A stretch of DNA of 64,000 bases from Chamaecrista fasciculata (GCA_003254925.1 QANZ01037314.1:16533-80532); one strand, 5' to 3'; positions 1 to 28,528 are shown, counted from the stretch's first letter. Numbers and translations are program-made. The notes: a model not told the origin generated them from the letters alone.

Positions 1-258
1 ACGGTGCCCTCCCATGTGCCTTGCACAGCGTTAATTACAGAGGGTCCCTGTGGTTTGGCCTATTTAGATAAAGGGTCCCTGTGATTTAAAAAATGGCAAA
101 TAAGAGCTGAGGGCACCGTAAATTTTAGACGGAAAAAACCTCTGGGATCTCTTTTGTTAACGGAGCAAACCTCAGTCCTTTATTTGCCACGTTTTAAACC
201 ACAGGGACTTTTTCTCTAAATAGGTCAAACCACAGGGACCCTCTGTGTAATTTACACT
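1..258. repeat. Fold-back MITE, possibly cut by the window edge
   Basis: Two inverted arms, about 33-115 and 168-256, each carry the phrase GGTCCCTGTGGTTTG/ATTT and are near reverse complements, ending in TTAATTACA and TGTAATTTA. A second 11 bp inverted pair (1-11 ACGGTGCCCTC and 108-118) is nested with them. There is no coding potential. The middle (about 119-185) resembles the fold-backs at 30216-30662 and 43433-43960, so this is one MITE family. It probably lies in an upstream intron of the channel gene, because the first exon seen starts at 758. Confidence 0.65.
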
Positions 259-757
259 TTTTTTTATTATATCTAGTAGTGGTTGTGGTACTTTTTTAAT
301 TGCAACTTGTGGATTAGTAGGGTAAGAAACATTTGAAAAGTAACCTAAAAAAATCCCCGCATGTCTATGTAGGTCTGGAGCTGTCTTTTTTACAATAATT
401 TTAGGCTACTTTTTTTTTTGGCCACAACTACTTTGATTGTTCATATAATAATGTTTCTGCTATATTGTTAAATGGTTCTTTCTACTATGTCTACAATTAT
501 CAGAACTTCTTGTGGTCCTTGGAGCATTGGTATCTCTTATTCTTTCTGGTTTGCTTGTTTTTCCTGTTGATCTTATTGATTTTTTTCAATGTTATCACCT
601 TGGAGAAGCTATTTACTGATGGTTTCAGGACTATATTTCTGCTATATTATTGATCATTTTAATGTATTCATGAATATATGAATATAGAATTGACGTGTTT
701 TCCTAGTCTGCCTATGATGGTTACCGTTCACTAAATCTCTCCATCTAACTTATGCAG

Positions 758-16528
<15,771 letters not shown>

Positions 16529-16913
16529 TTTTGAAGCTTTGGTTTAATAATCTTAACTTCATATTGTTGCAGGGTCATTAATGTTTCCTCCATTTTGTAT
16601 ATACCCTGCTGAGATTATCATAGGAATCTCAACCTGAAAGAATAGAGGATGAGAAATTTTCATTTGTTATCTGACCCTGTAACCTAGGAGCATCCTAAAG
16701 CTTAAGAATACGGAATAATTGAGTAATGGTAATATATCAGTGCAGTCATTCTTTCTGGGAAAGTACAATGTGGTCATTCTATATATCCATGTATATTTTT
16801 CATTGAGAAATGTAGAGGCTTCTGAAGTAGCCCATTACAGTGATTTTTTATTGGACATTGTTATAATTGATTAGTTGAGCTCCGTTCAGATAGTAGTGCA
16901 TTTTATTCCCTAA

Positions 16914-17276
16914 TGGAAAAAGTACTAAATTCGTCCCTAAACTTTACATCAACTGTCAATATTGTCTTTAATGTTTGGCATTTTTGTCAGTTTCATCATT
17001 TGCTTTTACATTAGTCAAATATTAACTACAGAATCTAGGTAACTGATGATATGTAATTAAAATTGATAGAAAAAAAACTTAAATCCTAACTCATATTGAA
17101 AAACAGGATGCAATCTGTAGTTAATTTATTGAAAGAAGTTAGTCAAATGATAAAATTAATGTAAAGTTTGGGGACAAAAAAAACTTAAATCCTAACTCAT
17201 ATTGAAAAAAAAATTGGGGACGAAATTGACTATTAATGTAAAGTTTGGGGACAAAATTAGTATTTTTGGCTTTCCT
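16914..17276. repeat. Fold-back MITE, degenerate
   Basis: Left GGAAAAAGTACTAAATTCGT and right ...AATTAGTATTTTTGGCTTTCC are imperfect inverted termini, each followed inward by CCCTAAACTTTACAT-like sequence. It lies about 0.4 kb past the channel stop. Confidence 0.6.
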
Positions 17277-17325
17277 AATTTAAGACCTCGGTGAATCAGA
17301 ACTATAGTCCAAACTATATAAAATA

Positions 17326-17936
17326 GGCTTAAGTGCACTTTTGGTCCCCTAATTTTTGCAAAAGTCTCAATTTGGTCCCCTAACATTTTTTGTTGCAATT
17401 TTGGTCACCTAACTTTTGCAAAGGTCTCAATTTGGTCCCCTAACTTTTTTTGTTGCAATTTTGGTCCCCTAAGTTTTGCAAAGGTCTCAATTTGGTCCCC
17501 TAACTTTTTTTATTGCAATTTTGGTCCCCTAACTCTTGAAAACGTCTCACTATTGGTCCCAAGTGCATTTCCAAGTCATGAAAACTTCTCCGCATTATGG
17601 TCCTTTTTTAATCCGCTTCACCCATATTTGTCACGTCAACAGCCAACTCAGCTTGGCAGATCGGCACTAACGACAGATAATGGATGGAAAAAGTGCACTT
17701 GGGACCAACAGTGAGACGCTTTCAAAAGTTAGGGGATCAAAATTGCAACTAAAAAAAGTTAGGGGACCTAATTGAGACCTTTGTGAAAGTTGGAGGACCA
17801 AAATTGCAACAAAAAAAGTTAGGGGACCGAATTGAGACCTTTGCGAAAGTTAGGGGACCAAAATTGCAACAAAAAAAGTTAGGGGACCAAATTGAAACCT
17901 TTGTGAAAGTTAGGGGACCAAAAGTGCACTTAAGCC
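17326..17936. mobile_element. Fold-back MITE whose arms are tandem repeats
   Basis: 611 bp with perfect termini GGCTTAAGTGCACTTTTGGT / ACCAAAAGTGCACTTAAGCC. The flanks TATAAAATA and AATAAAATA match at 8 of 9 bases, a likely target-site duplication. Each arm contains about three tandem copies of a roughly 60 bp unit (TTTTGGTCCCCTAA...CTCAATTTGGTCCCC), so it could form a very long hairpin. Confidence 0.8.
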
Positions 17937-18106
17937 AATAAAATAAGAATAATATACTGATTCAACATTACTAGTAAGTTTTAAGAGAGATTGCTTAGAC
18001 TTTCACATCCCAACTCATCATTTGTAGAGACCTAAGCTGCCAAACTAGAGTGATGGAAAACGTAAGTATGAAAATATGATAAACTTGATTTGACATAAGA
18101 AAAAAG

Positions 18107-18630
18107 AAGTCAAAGTGCTCTTTTGGTCCCTTATTTTTTGGGAAAGTTGCAATTTAACTTTTAATTTTTTTTCTTATAATTTTGGTCCTATAAATTTCTT
18201 AAAAGTTCTATTCTTTGCTCTCAAACTTATTTTAAGGCCTGTTTTGACTTCATTTGTAGGCGGTTTCAACTTGACCGAAAAAGAAAAAAAATCGTAAAGA
18301 GTAACTCAGCTTCAAACTCGTCGCATTTAAACTTGAAACGACATGACATACTTCGCTTGTTTGACTTTGAAATAAGTGACCTACTTTTATAGTTCAATTT
18401 GATCTTGTTTCCTGACAATCACAATTGGACAATGAAATAACTCATCAAAGCAACACGTAGCTTTTGACTTATTAAATTCAAATTTGAAACGAGAAATACA
18501 ATCACGTTCAATTTTTGGGACCAAAAAATAAACTTTTGAAAAATTTGAAAGACCAAAATTTTAAGAAATAAAGATAAAGAGTTGCATTGCAACTTACTAG
18601 AAAAAAAATAAGGGACAAAGAATGCACTAA
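18107..18630. repeat. Fold-back MITE, divergent
   Basis: The left arm (AAAGTGCTCTTTTGGTCCCT) and right arm (AGGGACAAAGAATGCACT) are imperfect inverted repeats with an AT-rich middle. Ends are approximate and no clear target duplication is seen. Confidence 0.55.
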
Positions 18631-19212
18631 GAAAAAATATTACGTGTTGGACACCTCACAAGAGAATAATGATGTAGCATCTTTTGCAATACCAGAATTT
18701 TCCTTTCTCATGTTAAGTTATTCTCTCTATTCCTCTCCCTATATCCTCCATTTGATTGCAGAGTATTTGTTATCACCCGTAGGAATCACTCTAAAAGTGA
18801 TTTGCTAGATTCATATAAATTGGGCATCCGGTTGAGGAAGATATATATATATATACATATTAATGTTGCTTGAGAAGACTTGGAATGGAGGATAGAGATC
18901 TTTGTGGGATTGGATGTATGTAGGATCACGAGATCTTGGTGATCTTGGTTAAATTTTAAATATTTTTATTGTTTTTTTCTTAAAATGAAATAGAAGACGT
19001 TGCGTTTGGACAGAGGCAATTAGCTTTAGGTCGAGAATTTGAGGAATTTTACATTTGGAAATGAAAGGGGGGTTTGAGCGGGAGACAAATTGTCCTTCAA
19101 CTTCGAAGGAGAAGCATCGTGCCATCATCCTCGGTCATTCATGATATCAGTCAAATTGGGATCTAGAGTCTTCTTTTTATAATTTTTCATAATTTAGAGA
19201 ATTTATTTTATA

Positions 19213-20000
19213 AGCCAAAGTCCTATTTTGGTCTCTCTGTTATGCTCATTGTTCCAAATAGGTCCCTCAGTTATTTATCGTTCCATATTAGCCCCTCAGT
19301 TATCCAAAACTTGTCAAAGTTGGTCCCTCAAGGACGGCGTTGCGAGAGGCCATTGCGGACGTAATCGGAGATGTGGTTGATGAAGGCGCGGAAGGCGAGA
19401 GTGGTGATCGGGGCTCTAGATTCGCCGACGGCACCGGCGCCGGCGGCGGAGGGTTGGGAATTGGAGATAGGGAGGACGGGTGGGGTTGAAGAGGACATTG
19501 TTGTTGTCGTTGATTGTGGATCAAATCAACCGAAGAGGATTGAAGGGGTGGGGAATTTGTTGAGGGAAATGGCGAATTTAAGGGATGGGAAATCGGAAAT
19601 CGGAATGTAGATTTGGGATTTTTTGTGGAGAGAGGACGAGAATTGATGGGAGAATGCCAAATTGCAGAAGGTGGAGAGAGAAAGAGAAGCCAGCCAGAGA
19701 GAGAGAGAGAGATATTTTTTGTGTTTTGGGGTAAATTCACTTAAAATTTTAATTTATTTTCTTTCCTTACGTTTTGATCCTATTATAAAAAGAAAAGGAC
19801 CTTAATATAATAAAATAAAACTTTTGGGGGTGTAAGTTTATTTTTCCTCTTTTTTTAACAGAAAAATAGATGAAAAACGTTAAAGGGACCAACTTTGACA
19901 AATTTTGGATAACTGAGGGACCAATATGGAACGAAAAATAACTTAGGGACCTATTTGGAACAATGAGTATAACAGAGGGACCAAAATAGGACATTGGCCT
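19213..20000. mobile_element. Fold-back TIR transposon carrying a PRA1 gene fragment
   Basis: 788 bp element with about 115 bp near-perfect inverted repeats (GCCAAAGTCCTATTTTGGTC at the left, complement of GCCAATGTCCTATTTTGGTC at the right). It is flanked by the 8 bp direct repeat ATTTTATA (19205-19212 and 20001-20008). Between the repeats lies GC-rich DNA quite unlike the AT-rich surroundings. Read on the minus strand, it looks like a host 5' UTR with a CT-rich stretch followed by the start of a PRA1-family coding sequence. This is the structure of a Pack-type (gene-capturing, non-autonomous) transposon. No transposase is present. Confidence 0.8.
19331..19498 (-). pseudogene. PRA1B-like fragment: Captured N-terminal fragment of a PRA1-family gene
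   Basis: ATG at 19498 opens 56 codons: a start of PPVLPISNSQPS type, then AFRAFINHISDYVRNGLSQR and RP. This is the conserved cytosolic N-terminus of plant PRA1.B prenylated Rab acceptor proteins, small Golgi/ER membrane proteins. The next codon is TGA, formed where the captured piece meets the transposon inverted repeat, so all membrane segments are missing. About 190 bp of apparent 5' UTR was captured as well. It could act as a source of antisense or small RNA against a PRA1 parent gene (inference). Confidence 0.75.
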
Positions 20001-20710
20001 ATTTTATATATAGTAAAAAAAGTTCAGGAGGATACTCATTAAATTTGTGCAAATCAATTCAATATGCATACAAGGTTTAGCGTTTAAATCTTTTGTTAAA
20101 AGATTTAACTTGAACAAGAATTACTCCCTTTTTAACTAGTAAGAAATTAAATACTTTTATTTATGTGAAAGAAATAAAATCCTCAAAATTGCATGAGTTT
20201 AATTAATTTAATTAGAGGATGAATAATAATATATATATATATATATATTATTACCGAGTAAACTATTGAAAGTAGCCTAATGTCCCAAGTTAGCTTCCAT
20301 TGATTCCAATCTCTCTGAGTGCAAAAGGCATATATCAAACTCTGTAACAGACTAGAGTTGAAACTAAGTAGCCGAGGGTGCAAGAACTAATGCGACATCA
20401 ACCTGTGATGGGTACTACTCGAGTACTGTTCGAGTAGTACTTGGGCTACTTAATTTGTTTGGGTATTTGGTGGGTGGATATGTTTCAATGGCCGAGTTTC
20501 AATTTTTACTTGAATCGATATGTGTTTGTAGGCTTGAGCTTTATGGACTACTTGACCCATGAACAACTCTATCTATATAGGGGATATTGGCGTTTGGGGT
20601 GGATTTGACCCTAATATATACTTAGTTAAAGCAAGTTCACGCGATTATATATTCTCAATATTGTTTTTTTTTCTTTGCCTGAATATTCTCAATATTGTTA
20701 AACTCCAGAA

Positions 20711-21231
20711 ATTACATCCGTCAAAACGAGCTAAACTCGGGTGGGTTGGCTCGTTTAACTCGCCAAATTGGCGAGTTGGGTTGAGAAAATCCGGCTTGTC
20801 AAAAATTATAACTCGCGTGGGTTGGCTCACTTAACTCGCGGCTCGTGGTGAGCTAACTCGAGTAAGTTGGCGAGTTGGTGAGCCAACCCACCTTATTTAA
20901 CATATATATATATATATATAATTTTAGATGTAGTGACTAGTGATTAGTATTGAATGATTATGATATTGGTATAATTTGTCTTAATTTTCATAAATTTTAT
21001 TAAGAAAGTTAATAAAAAATATTTTTAATTTAAGAAAAAATGGAAAAATAAATAAATAAAATGATTGGTGGGTTAAGTGGGCTAACCTGACTCACCGTGT
21101 TGGCGAGCCGGGTTGACAAAACCTGGCTCGCGTGAGATTTTTGGCTCACGTGAACCAGCTCGCGTGAGCCGTGGCTCGTGAAGAGCAAACTCGAGTGAGC
21201 CGGGCTGGCTCGTTTTGATAGCTCTACGAGA
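20711..21231. repeat. Fold-back element rich in GGCTCG/CGAGTT words
   Basis: Inverted ends share TCAAAACGAGC (left) and GCTCGTTTTGA (right). Inside are repeated GGTTGGCTCG and AACTCGCG words in both orientations and a TA dinucleotide tract near 20900. It resembles common plant hAT-type MITEs; the assignment is tentative. Confidence 0.55.
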
Positions 21232-21949
21232 AATCCATCAATGAAATAATAGCAAAATCGTAATCAAACAACCAAAAATGCCTCCGATGTTTGTACTAGT
21301 TAAATTATAGGATAGAAGCTATAAGTACTCATGGAGGATGAGGACATGAAAATCAAATGATCAACTTCGTTTTTTTTCTTTTTTTTTTTTGGGGTAAAGA
21401 TAAAGTTAACTTAACTAGGATAACCAATGAATTATCCACTTACTAGTTAGTACGTTATCATATTTTTCAGGACTAAAATGAAATAAAAAATAGTTTGAGG
21501 ACCAAAATGAAATTAACAGCAAAGTTTGAAGACCAAACTAGAATAAAAAATAGCTTGAAGATCAAAATGAAACTAACCTCATGGTTTGAAAAATCAAAAT
21601 AACCGTTTAATCTTATAATTATTACAAAAGAAAAATAAATTTGGATTATCCAAGCTCAAGTTAGGCTTGGGTAAATATTTGACCCATTGTATTGAGTATA
21701 ATTTCATTTGAGCTTGGACCTTGGTCCATGTCCATTTACCAACCCACATGGGTTTGAGCTTGATTTGCCCAAACTTGACCCATAACCAAGTCTAGTCTAA
21801 AGTAATTGAACCAATAATAGTAAGAGAATCCTTGAAAAGTTTAGAATGAAAAGTTGTTAAAGGAGGAGTACGATGCTTTAATTAGAAATAAAACCTGGTC
21901 TTTAGTTTAATTACCATCTAACAAAACTCCTATAAACTAAAAGTTGGTA

Positions 21950-22715
21950 CTTTCCTTCCACTCCAATCTCTTCTCCTTCCTCCTTCTCTTATTGCCAAAC
22001 AAGCCCTAATTTATAATTGTTTGGATAAGGGATTAAAGAGGTAGAAGGGAAGGGAAGAGGATTAAAATCTCTCTCCCTTGTTTGGAAAGTTAGAAATTAC
22101 AAGGAAAAGTTAGAAATTGGAGGGAAAGAAGATGAGAGATTAATTTTTAATCCCTCATTCTGCTCCCCTTTATATTTCAAATACTCTAAATTATGATATT
22201 TTGGACAAGGAATTACTTGAGAATGAGTTTGAGGAGTTAAACCTTCTCCTCCCCACCATTTCTTTTGCCTTCAATCTCTTCCTCCCCAATTATCCAAACA
22301 AACCCTATATAGTGAATAATTTTTTCAAAATGGTTTGCCCATTGTTTGGAAAATTGATGATTAGAAGGGAAGAGAATGAAGGATTAATTTTTTAATCTAT
22401 CATTCTCCTCCTTCCTTCACAAATTCCAAATACCCCAAATTAAAATATTTTTAAAGAAAGAGCTACTTCTCCAAGTAGATGGGAGAGTAGATTGGAAGGG
22501 AGGGGTTGGTTAAGCCTTCATACCTCTTCTCCTTGTTTGAATCTTCCAAATTACTCTAATTTGAAGTATTTGGAATTCCTAAAAGTGAAAGAGCGTAAGA
22601 AATTAAAAATTAATCTTTTATTATCTTCCCTTGCAATGTTTTACTTTCCAAACAAGAGAAAGAAGTCTCATTTCCCTTTCCCTCCCTCCCCTTCTTCTTA
22701 ATCCTCAAGTCAAAC
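21950..22715. repeat. Cluster of purine/pyrimidine fold-back MITEs
   Basis: At least two or three overlapping copies of the element type at 4693-4976: alternating CTCCAATCTCTTCTCC and AGGGAAGGGAAGAGG blocks with TTTGG and CCAAACAAGCCCT ends. Probably nested insertions. No gene is seen here. Confidence 0.55.
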
Positions 22716-23296
22716 ATACCCTAAATTTATTTTTTATATTTGCAAGCTACTATTACTCACCTTAAAAAAAATATATACGTGCCAATTATGTACATCATAT
22801 AATTAACTTCACTTCCATGAAAGTAAAAAAGCAATTAAACAGGATTAGTATGTACATATGCACAAACTACTGGGAAATTGCGAAATAGTTTATGCCTATG
22901 CTACTTTATACTAAAGCTACAGATGTTTACTTTTCAACTGATTCAAGCCTTTCAAGGTTCATGGATAAATAACATCCTTAACTACAAGATTCTTCACAAC
23001 AATTTACCATCCTTTCCAGCAATTTTTTTATGCTACACAAACAAAACAATCAACCATTGTAATCTAATTCTTTCTTATCAAAACATATTAGTAGCATAGG
23101 AAGCCATGAGTTACAATACACAAAATCAAATGACCAAACATCCGGTTTAAGCCACAACCACAAGGCATATCAGTGCTATACTAGTTGAGAACTTGAGATA
23201 CAAAACTGACTGCTAGAGCCATAACATCTTCCTTGTCAGGGTGGCCATTTTAAACATGAATAGAACATAGATCAAAACATCAGTATATGAGACATT

Positions 23297-26200
23297 TCAC
23301 TGCTGCTGTGACCCTGAGGCTGATGTTCCAGATTCTGCCGGTGGACCTGAACCCGTTGGAGCAGATAACCCTGGCTGCATAGAATGTTGATAGGGCTGAT
23401 TTACAACCGGTGGCTGAGATGGAGGCATTCCCGCATTGTACGGTGGCGGGTACTGTTGATAAGGAGGCACTGTGGGCATATACCCATAAGGCGGAGGGGG
23501 ATAATACTGATGATGATGATGTTGTTGATGATGATATTGCCCAGGTGGTGGAGGCATCATTGTCTGGGCATAATGCGGCATTTGCTGCGTCTCCAAATTT
23601 GGTTTGTTCTCTCCGGACGCAGCCGGACCACTAGGAGGACCATCTTGGGATGGAATAACAGCACCCATTCTTTGAGGATCCATTGATGGATAGTAGCTCC
23701 TATCTTGCTGAGGTGGTGGTGGAATGTTATAGTAATGCACTCCTTGGGTCTGGTCCTGGTTCTGCTGTTGTGATATGACGGCCCGAGGCAACAACCCACT
23801 ATGAGCCACAGACGCCTGCTGCCTTGCTTGATCAGAACTTTCCGAGTCGGGTTTTGCTGTCTGAGGTCTACCCCACATCAATTTCAGCCTTAATCCCTTT
23901 ATAACCAGTTTGTTGGAGAGCTCTTCTGCCGCTTTTTCAGCACCTTCTCTAGTAGTGTAGGTTACAAAAGCACAAGCCCGTTGGAGCACCATCTTAATGG
24001 ATTCTATTTCACCATGGGCATAAAAGTTATCGCGCAGATCCTGCTCACTGACCCTAGCATCAAGTCCACCAACATAAAGAGTTTTAATGCTCTCATCTTC
24101 AGGAGGCTCCAGAGAGGTCATCTCACCTGCCTTGCCAAGTAATTTCAATGCCACTGGATCATTCACCCTGCAAGTTCAAAAACAGAAAAACATAAATCGA
24201 GTATAAAACCTGAAGTGATATAAAGAAAATGTCACCAATAAGCACAAGATAAAACAAGACCAGTACATGCAATTACAAGAAATCCAATCAGAAAAACAAA
24301 AATCAAGGAAGGTTAAAGTGAGATTGAAAAAAAAAAGTTAATTATTGTGTTCAATATCCATAAAAGATTAGCAGGCAACAAAGAGTGTCACAATAGGTTG
24401 ATCTGATAAATGGCTGTTGACTATGGTACCTGTATTGCTAATGCTATTAAATGGTAATTATTGTTCTCTATAGACTGACAAGCATGATACTAGCGAAAGG
24501 CAAACGAAAGACAACAGACAAAATGTNAACAAAGAGTTTACCCACACAATAGGTTGATCTGATAAATGGCTGTTGACTATGGTACCTGTATTGCTAATGC
24601 TATTAAATGGTAATTATTGTTCTCTATAGACTGACAAGCATGATACTAGCGAAAGGCAAACGAAAGACAACAGACAAAATGTGAACCATGTGGCAAGCTA
24701 GATTTTCATTTCACCAGAAACAATGGCAACAAGTGAAGAACTTGAACTCTAGCCTCATACATATAGCAGAAAACGAATAATCCCCAACATACTAGTATAG
24801 AATGGTGGATAGAGAGAAACTTGTGGTTGAGAAAGTTTCCCAAAGTCCTTGAATGCGCACCCCAGTGACATCAAATGACAGAAGAACCCAATGCAGACAA
24901 CTATTCTAATTATGCATTGGTCCAAAAAGCATAACTATCTCTAGACTATAAGGAGAAACAAACTGAAAACTTCATATCATGGTTTCACAGCAAGTCATCA
25001 TGCAGAAGAATAAAAAAATAGCGAAAATGAATGTTTAAGCACACAACCCTGATCTACATTCACAAGAAAGAAAAAATACTTTTGAGTTACTAAGGAGATT
25101 ACAATTAAAGAAAAATTAAGTTGGGAGAGAACCATCAGGTATACCATTGCATGACCAAAGGAGGAAGCCATGAACAGCTGCACTTACCCATAATAACGAT
25201 CTTTGATATTCTGTTGTGACAACTCCCCAGTTACAGGCATCTCATGCCTATAAGGGCATTCAGCACCCCTAGTACATTCACCTCTTATGTAGAAACTGCA
25301 AATGTGTGCACGGTTTCTTTTGTAATATGGTGTTGTCCTTTGAAGCTTCAAAATGGTATCATTTGGGCGTGCCTTTCCATATGAAGATTCATAATCTATG
25401 CCAGCTCGTGCCTGCACCATGCTTAAATTAGTAGTCATAATTAAAGCTAAATCAAACAAAAAAAGCAGACATATCAAAACTGAGTTGATGGTTGAGAATT
25501 CTTGAAGTAAGAAATCCATAGGGACCTTCATAAGATTTCAACTACTTCTGGGCTCCGTGTAAGAAAACATAATAAATAATTATTTGCTCAAATCAAAACA
25601 TACAAAATTTGCTCAAATCTACTTATAAATTGAACCTACAAACTTGTTAAAAATGACCAACAAAACGGTCAGACTTAGTTAAGCATGAATGTTAGATTGG
25701 CACACTAAATAGTAGGAAACCAAGGGGTCTCTGCGTCAAGTTGAGGTAAGTTCAAGAAATTAGTCCAAGCCAACTTATCATAACAGAGTCATTAATTGAT
25801 GGTAAGTAGCAGAAGTCACGGGCAGGTGGATAATGACATTCACAAAGAAAATTTAGATCTCAGCGAATAAGAAACTAAAACACAATGAGAACAAACAAAA
25901 GTCTATAATGACATTCACAAAGAAAATTTAGATCTCAGCGAATAAGAAACTAAAACACAATGAGAACAAACAAAAGTCTATAACGACTATACAAACAATA
26001 ATCTGCACTAGGTTTCTAATAAACCAAACAGAATTCCATTCTTTAGATTGGACTAATGTGGAAGAGAGCCGGACTCAAATCCTGTGACAACATTATGAGG
26101 GAAAGAACAAGCATGGTAGAGGGCACAAAACCAGTGATTCACCTGATACATGAAACAATTTCAAAGTCCACGGATTATGGAACTTCCAAATGTAAAACAA

Positions 26201-28085
26201 GGGTGGTCCATACTTAGGTGAGTATTAACTTATGTTAGCTTCATGTAGCTTTTGTAGGGAGTTCATTCAGTTACTTGAAGTAGTTTAAGGGAAACTATAA
26301 TCAACCTAGAGTCCTTCTAGCTAGTATTGGTTTTGGATTGGAACATTCAGAAGTGTTTTATTCTAGTCAATCAAATTTTATTATTCCTTTATCAGCCCTT
26401 AAAAAAGCAAAACAGAAATTCACTTAATTTCTCTAATTAGTAATGATATTTTGAAGATCCTTCTCTCTGGTGAATTCCAATGTTATCCACCTGGTGGATT
26501 CTAAATCAAGAATGACTAACCTTATTAATGCATTTCTGTCCAGCTCCAGCATTAGTTCCTATTAACTTTTTTGCATGATTTTTGGACAAAATTTATGTTG
26601 AAAGTCATACCTTCCTTTATGTGCATATGTAGATGTTGTGATTCACTAAGCAACATAAACATATGGAGCGTTTGCATGCATTTCTGAATGTTCATATCTT
26701 TTATACATCAATATTATCAAAGAAAATGCATAATTATGATGAATTTCAGAAAATGTAACGAGACAGAAAGAACAAAGGTGATTCAAGAAAAAAAAAACCA
26801 AAAGTAATCCATAAGTGACACTCATTGAAGTAATAAAAGTATATTATTATGGGTCATGCTTCCTGCATTTAAAGTTCATCCAAAACAAAATACAAGATAT
26901 TCCATGCAAAATGAAAGGGTAACTATGACATTAGGACCAACAATTTCTATCTTGTGATGATTAAAACTGTAAAACACAACCATTTCCACTGCCTTTAGAA
27001 GTATGTACAGTTATCATCATAGAGTAGAAACATACCTTGCGATCATGTTCTTCGGCAAAGTACTCCCGATTAACATCACTCTTTGGAATGGCATCATGGG
27101 AACTGATACTGAGAGCAGTGTCCCGGACTTGAACTGGCAATCCATATTCAAGATCCAAAAGGCACACTTGACAAACATTTTTAAGCTTACTACATGTCTG
27201 GCATATCTCAGTTTTCTTATATCTAGCATCTCGACCAGGCCTCCATCTAAAAACAGTAAATGGCCTTGTACATATCTTGCACTCCTTATCATACTCTGCT
27301 CTTGTCTACATCCATGGATACACATAACAAAGAAATTAATAATAAAAACAAAACTTACTGCCTCTGATGAAATACACTTTTAAGTCTGAAAATCATTAAC
27401 TACATTGAAATATTTTATAGCACGAGGAAATAAAATCCAGGTTAAATATGTTATGAGGAAAAGATTAATTTTCAAAAAAAAAAACAGGATTCACGCACCT
27501 ACTACAAACTCACTATTGGAATATCTACACTTCAAAGATGGTAATAATAAGGTCTTTGATTAATGACACGAGATCCTAGGAAAACCAATATTTCAGAAAT
27601 TTGCATAAGAAATGGTCGAAAGAAATTGTCCTTCACTCGATTAAACTTCAATTTTCAGAAAACCCACAAAAATCCGAGGGACGAAAAATTCTTTCGACTG
27701 AAATACCTTAAACACTAGCACTCCTCATCCACACCCCAAAAGGTAGAGGGTGGAGAACCCAAAGATTCATCAAATTCCCACATTGAAACCCAATACTTCC
27801 ACGGTGGGACTCAAGACCACAACCTTGCAAGGGGTCATAAATCAGAGTGTTGCAAGAAATAACCTAAAATCTTGTTTATCAGTAAAGAAAAGCGCCCGAG
27901 AAAATCAAAACAAACTAATAATACTGTTCATATGCAGCAAACGGCGATAAACCACAAGTGAGGACAAAAAACAAACATACCATACGAACATATGGGTTGT
28001 CGCCAAGGCATGATTCGCAGATGATGGGAAAGTCAGAGCGTTCCCAACCGTCGGCTTCATGGTCTCTCAGCAACCTATGCGCCAT
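23297..28085 (-). CDS. MAC5: CCCH zinc-finger/RRM splicing factor of MAC5/RBM22/Cwc2 type
   Basis: Complete 4-exon gene, 489 residues. Exons on the minus strand: 28085-27981 (ATG), 27305-27036, 25411-25188, 24167-23297 (TGA); lengths 105, 270, 224 and 871, all junctions GT-AG with matching phases. In order: an N-terminal Cys-rich domain ([46 protein letters not shown]), a CCCH finger ([19 protein letters not shown]), an RRM ([37 protein letters not shown]), and a low-complexity Pro/Gln/Tyr/His tail. Plant orthologues (Arabidopsis MAC5A/B) belong to the MOS4/NineTeen-associated spliceosome complex and contact U6 and pre-mRNA in the nucleus. A leading exon with donor GTGAGT at 28528 suggests a 5' UTR intron. 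The 3' UTR runs leftward from 23296. The gene's first exon and upstream DNA have been copied three more times at 39.9-45.6 kb. Confidence 0.95.
24377..24682. repeat. Direct repeat around an N: assembly overlap
   Basis: About 138 bp at 24389-24526 recurs at 24545-24682 with the single N (24527) between them. It lies in intron 3 of the MAC5 gene and does not affect coding. The identity and the N point to two contig ends that overlap in reality but were joined end to end. Confidence 0.8.
25830..25981. repeat. Two perfect tandem copies of a 75 bp unit
   Basis: The unit starting TAATGACATTCACAAAG repeats with period 75 in MAC5 intron 2. Recent tandem duplication; no motif recognised. Confidence 0.85.
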
Positions 28086-28528
28086 GTTTGGAATCTGAAC
28101 ACGGTTGAAAGATCTCTTCTAGTTTGGGTCTTCCTATCTACTCGCTTCGTCCTGGGTTTGAATATACAAGACTTTGCTTTATTAAAATGAAATAGAAAGG
28201 ACTATATATATACCATTATAGCATTAAGGAATGATCAAATGATGTGAAACACTTTATCGAGGATGCCATTGATAGAAAACACAAACTAATTCTGAAATTT
28301 CCTGATTCATTCTCTCTAACAAATTCATTCATGCATCAAAACTATTGATAAACACGAGTAGTAACAGAAAAATTATAACAAAAAAAAACAATCATTGGGA
28401 GAGGTCTTCCACAGTGGAGAGGCAGAGAAAACTCGTTTTCCATGAAAGCAGGTTGGATTTCACGACACAGAGCAAATGGTTTTCAAGAATCACTTGAATT
28501 TGCAAAAAATATAGTGTGTAAAACTCAC

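Noticed and set aside
465..653. 62-codon hydrophobic ORF that might be the channel gene's first exon
   Set aside because: It lacks a matching donor/acceptor pair into the exon at 758, and its composition (Phe/Leu from T-rich DNA) is that of an intron.
17326..17936. CRISPR-like array because of regularly spaced repeats
   Set aside because: Repeats are in mirror orientation without unique spacers, in a plant genome; they are MITE arms.
19300..19740. 146-codon proline/serine-rich minus ORF
   Set aside because: It is in a different frame from the PRA1-like reading at 19331-19498, which has real family resemblance and its own ATG.
23384..23686. Antisense ORF over the end of the MAC5 gene
   Set aside because: Mirror image of the Pro/Gln/His-rich tail codons; no independent support.
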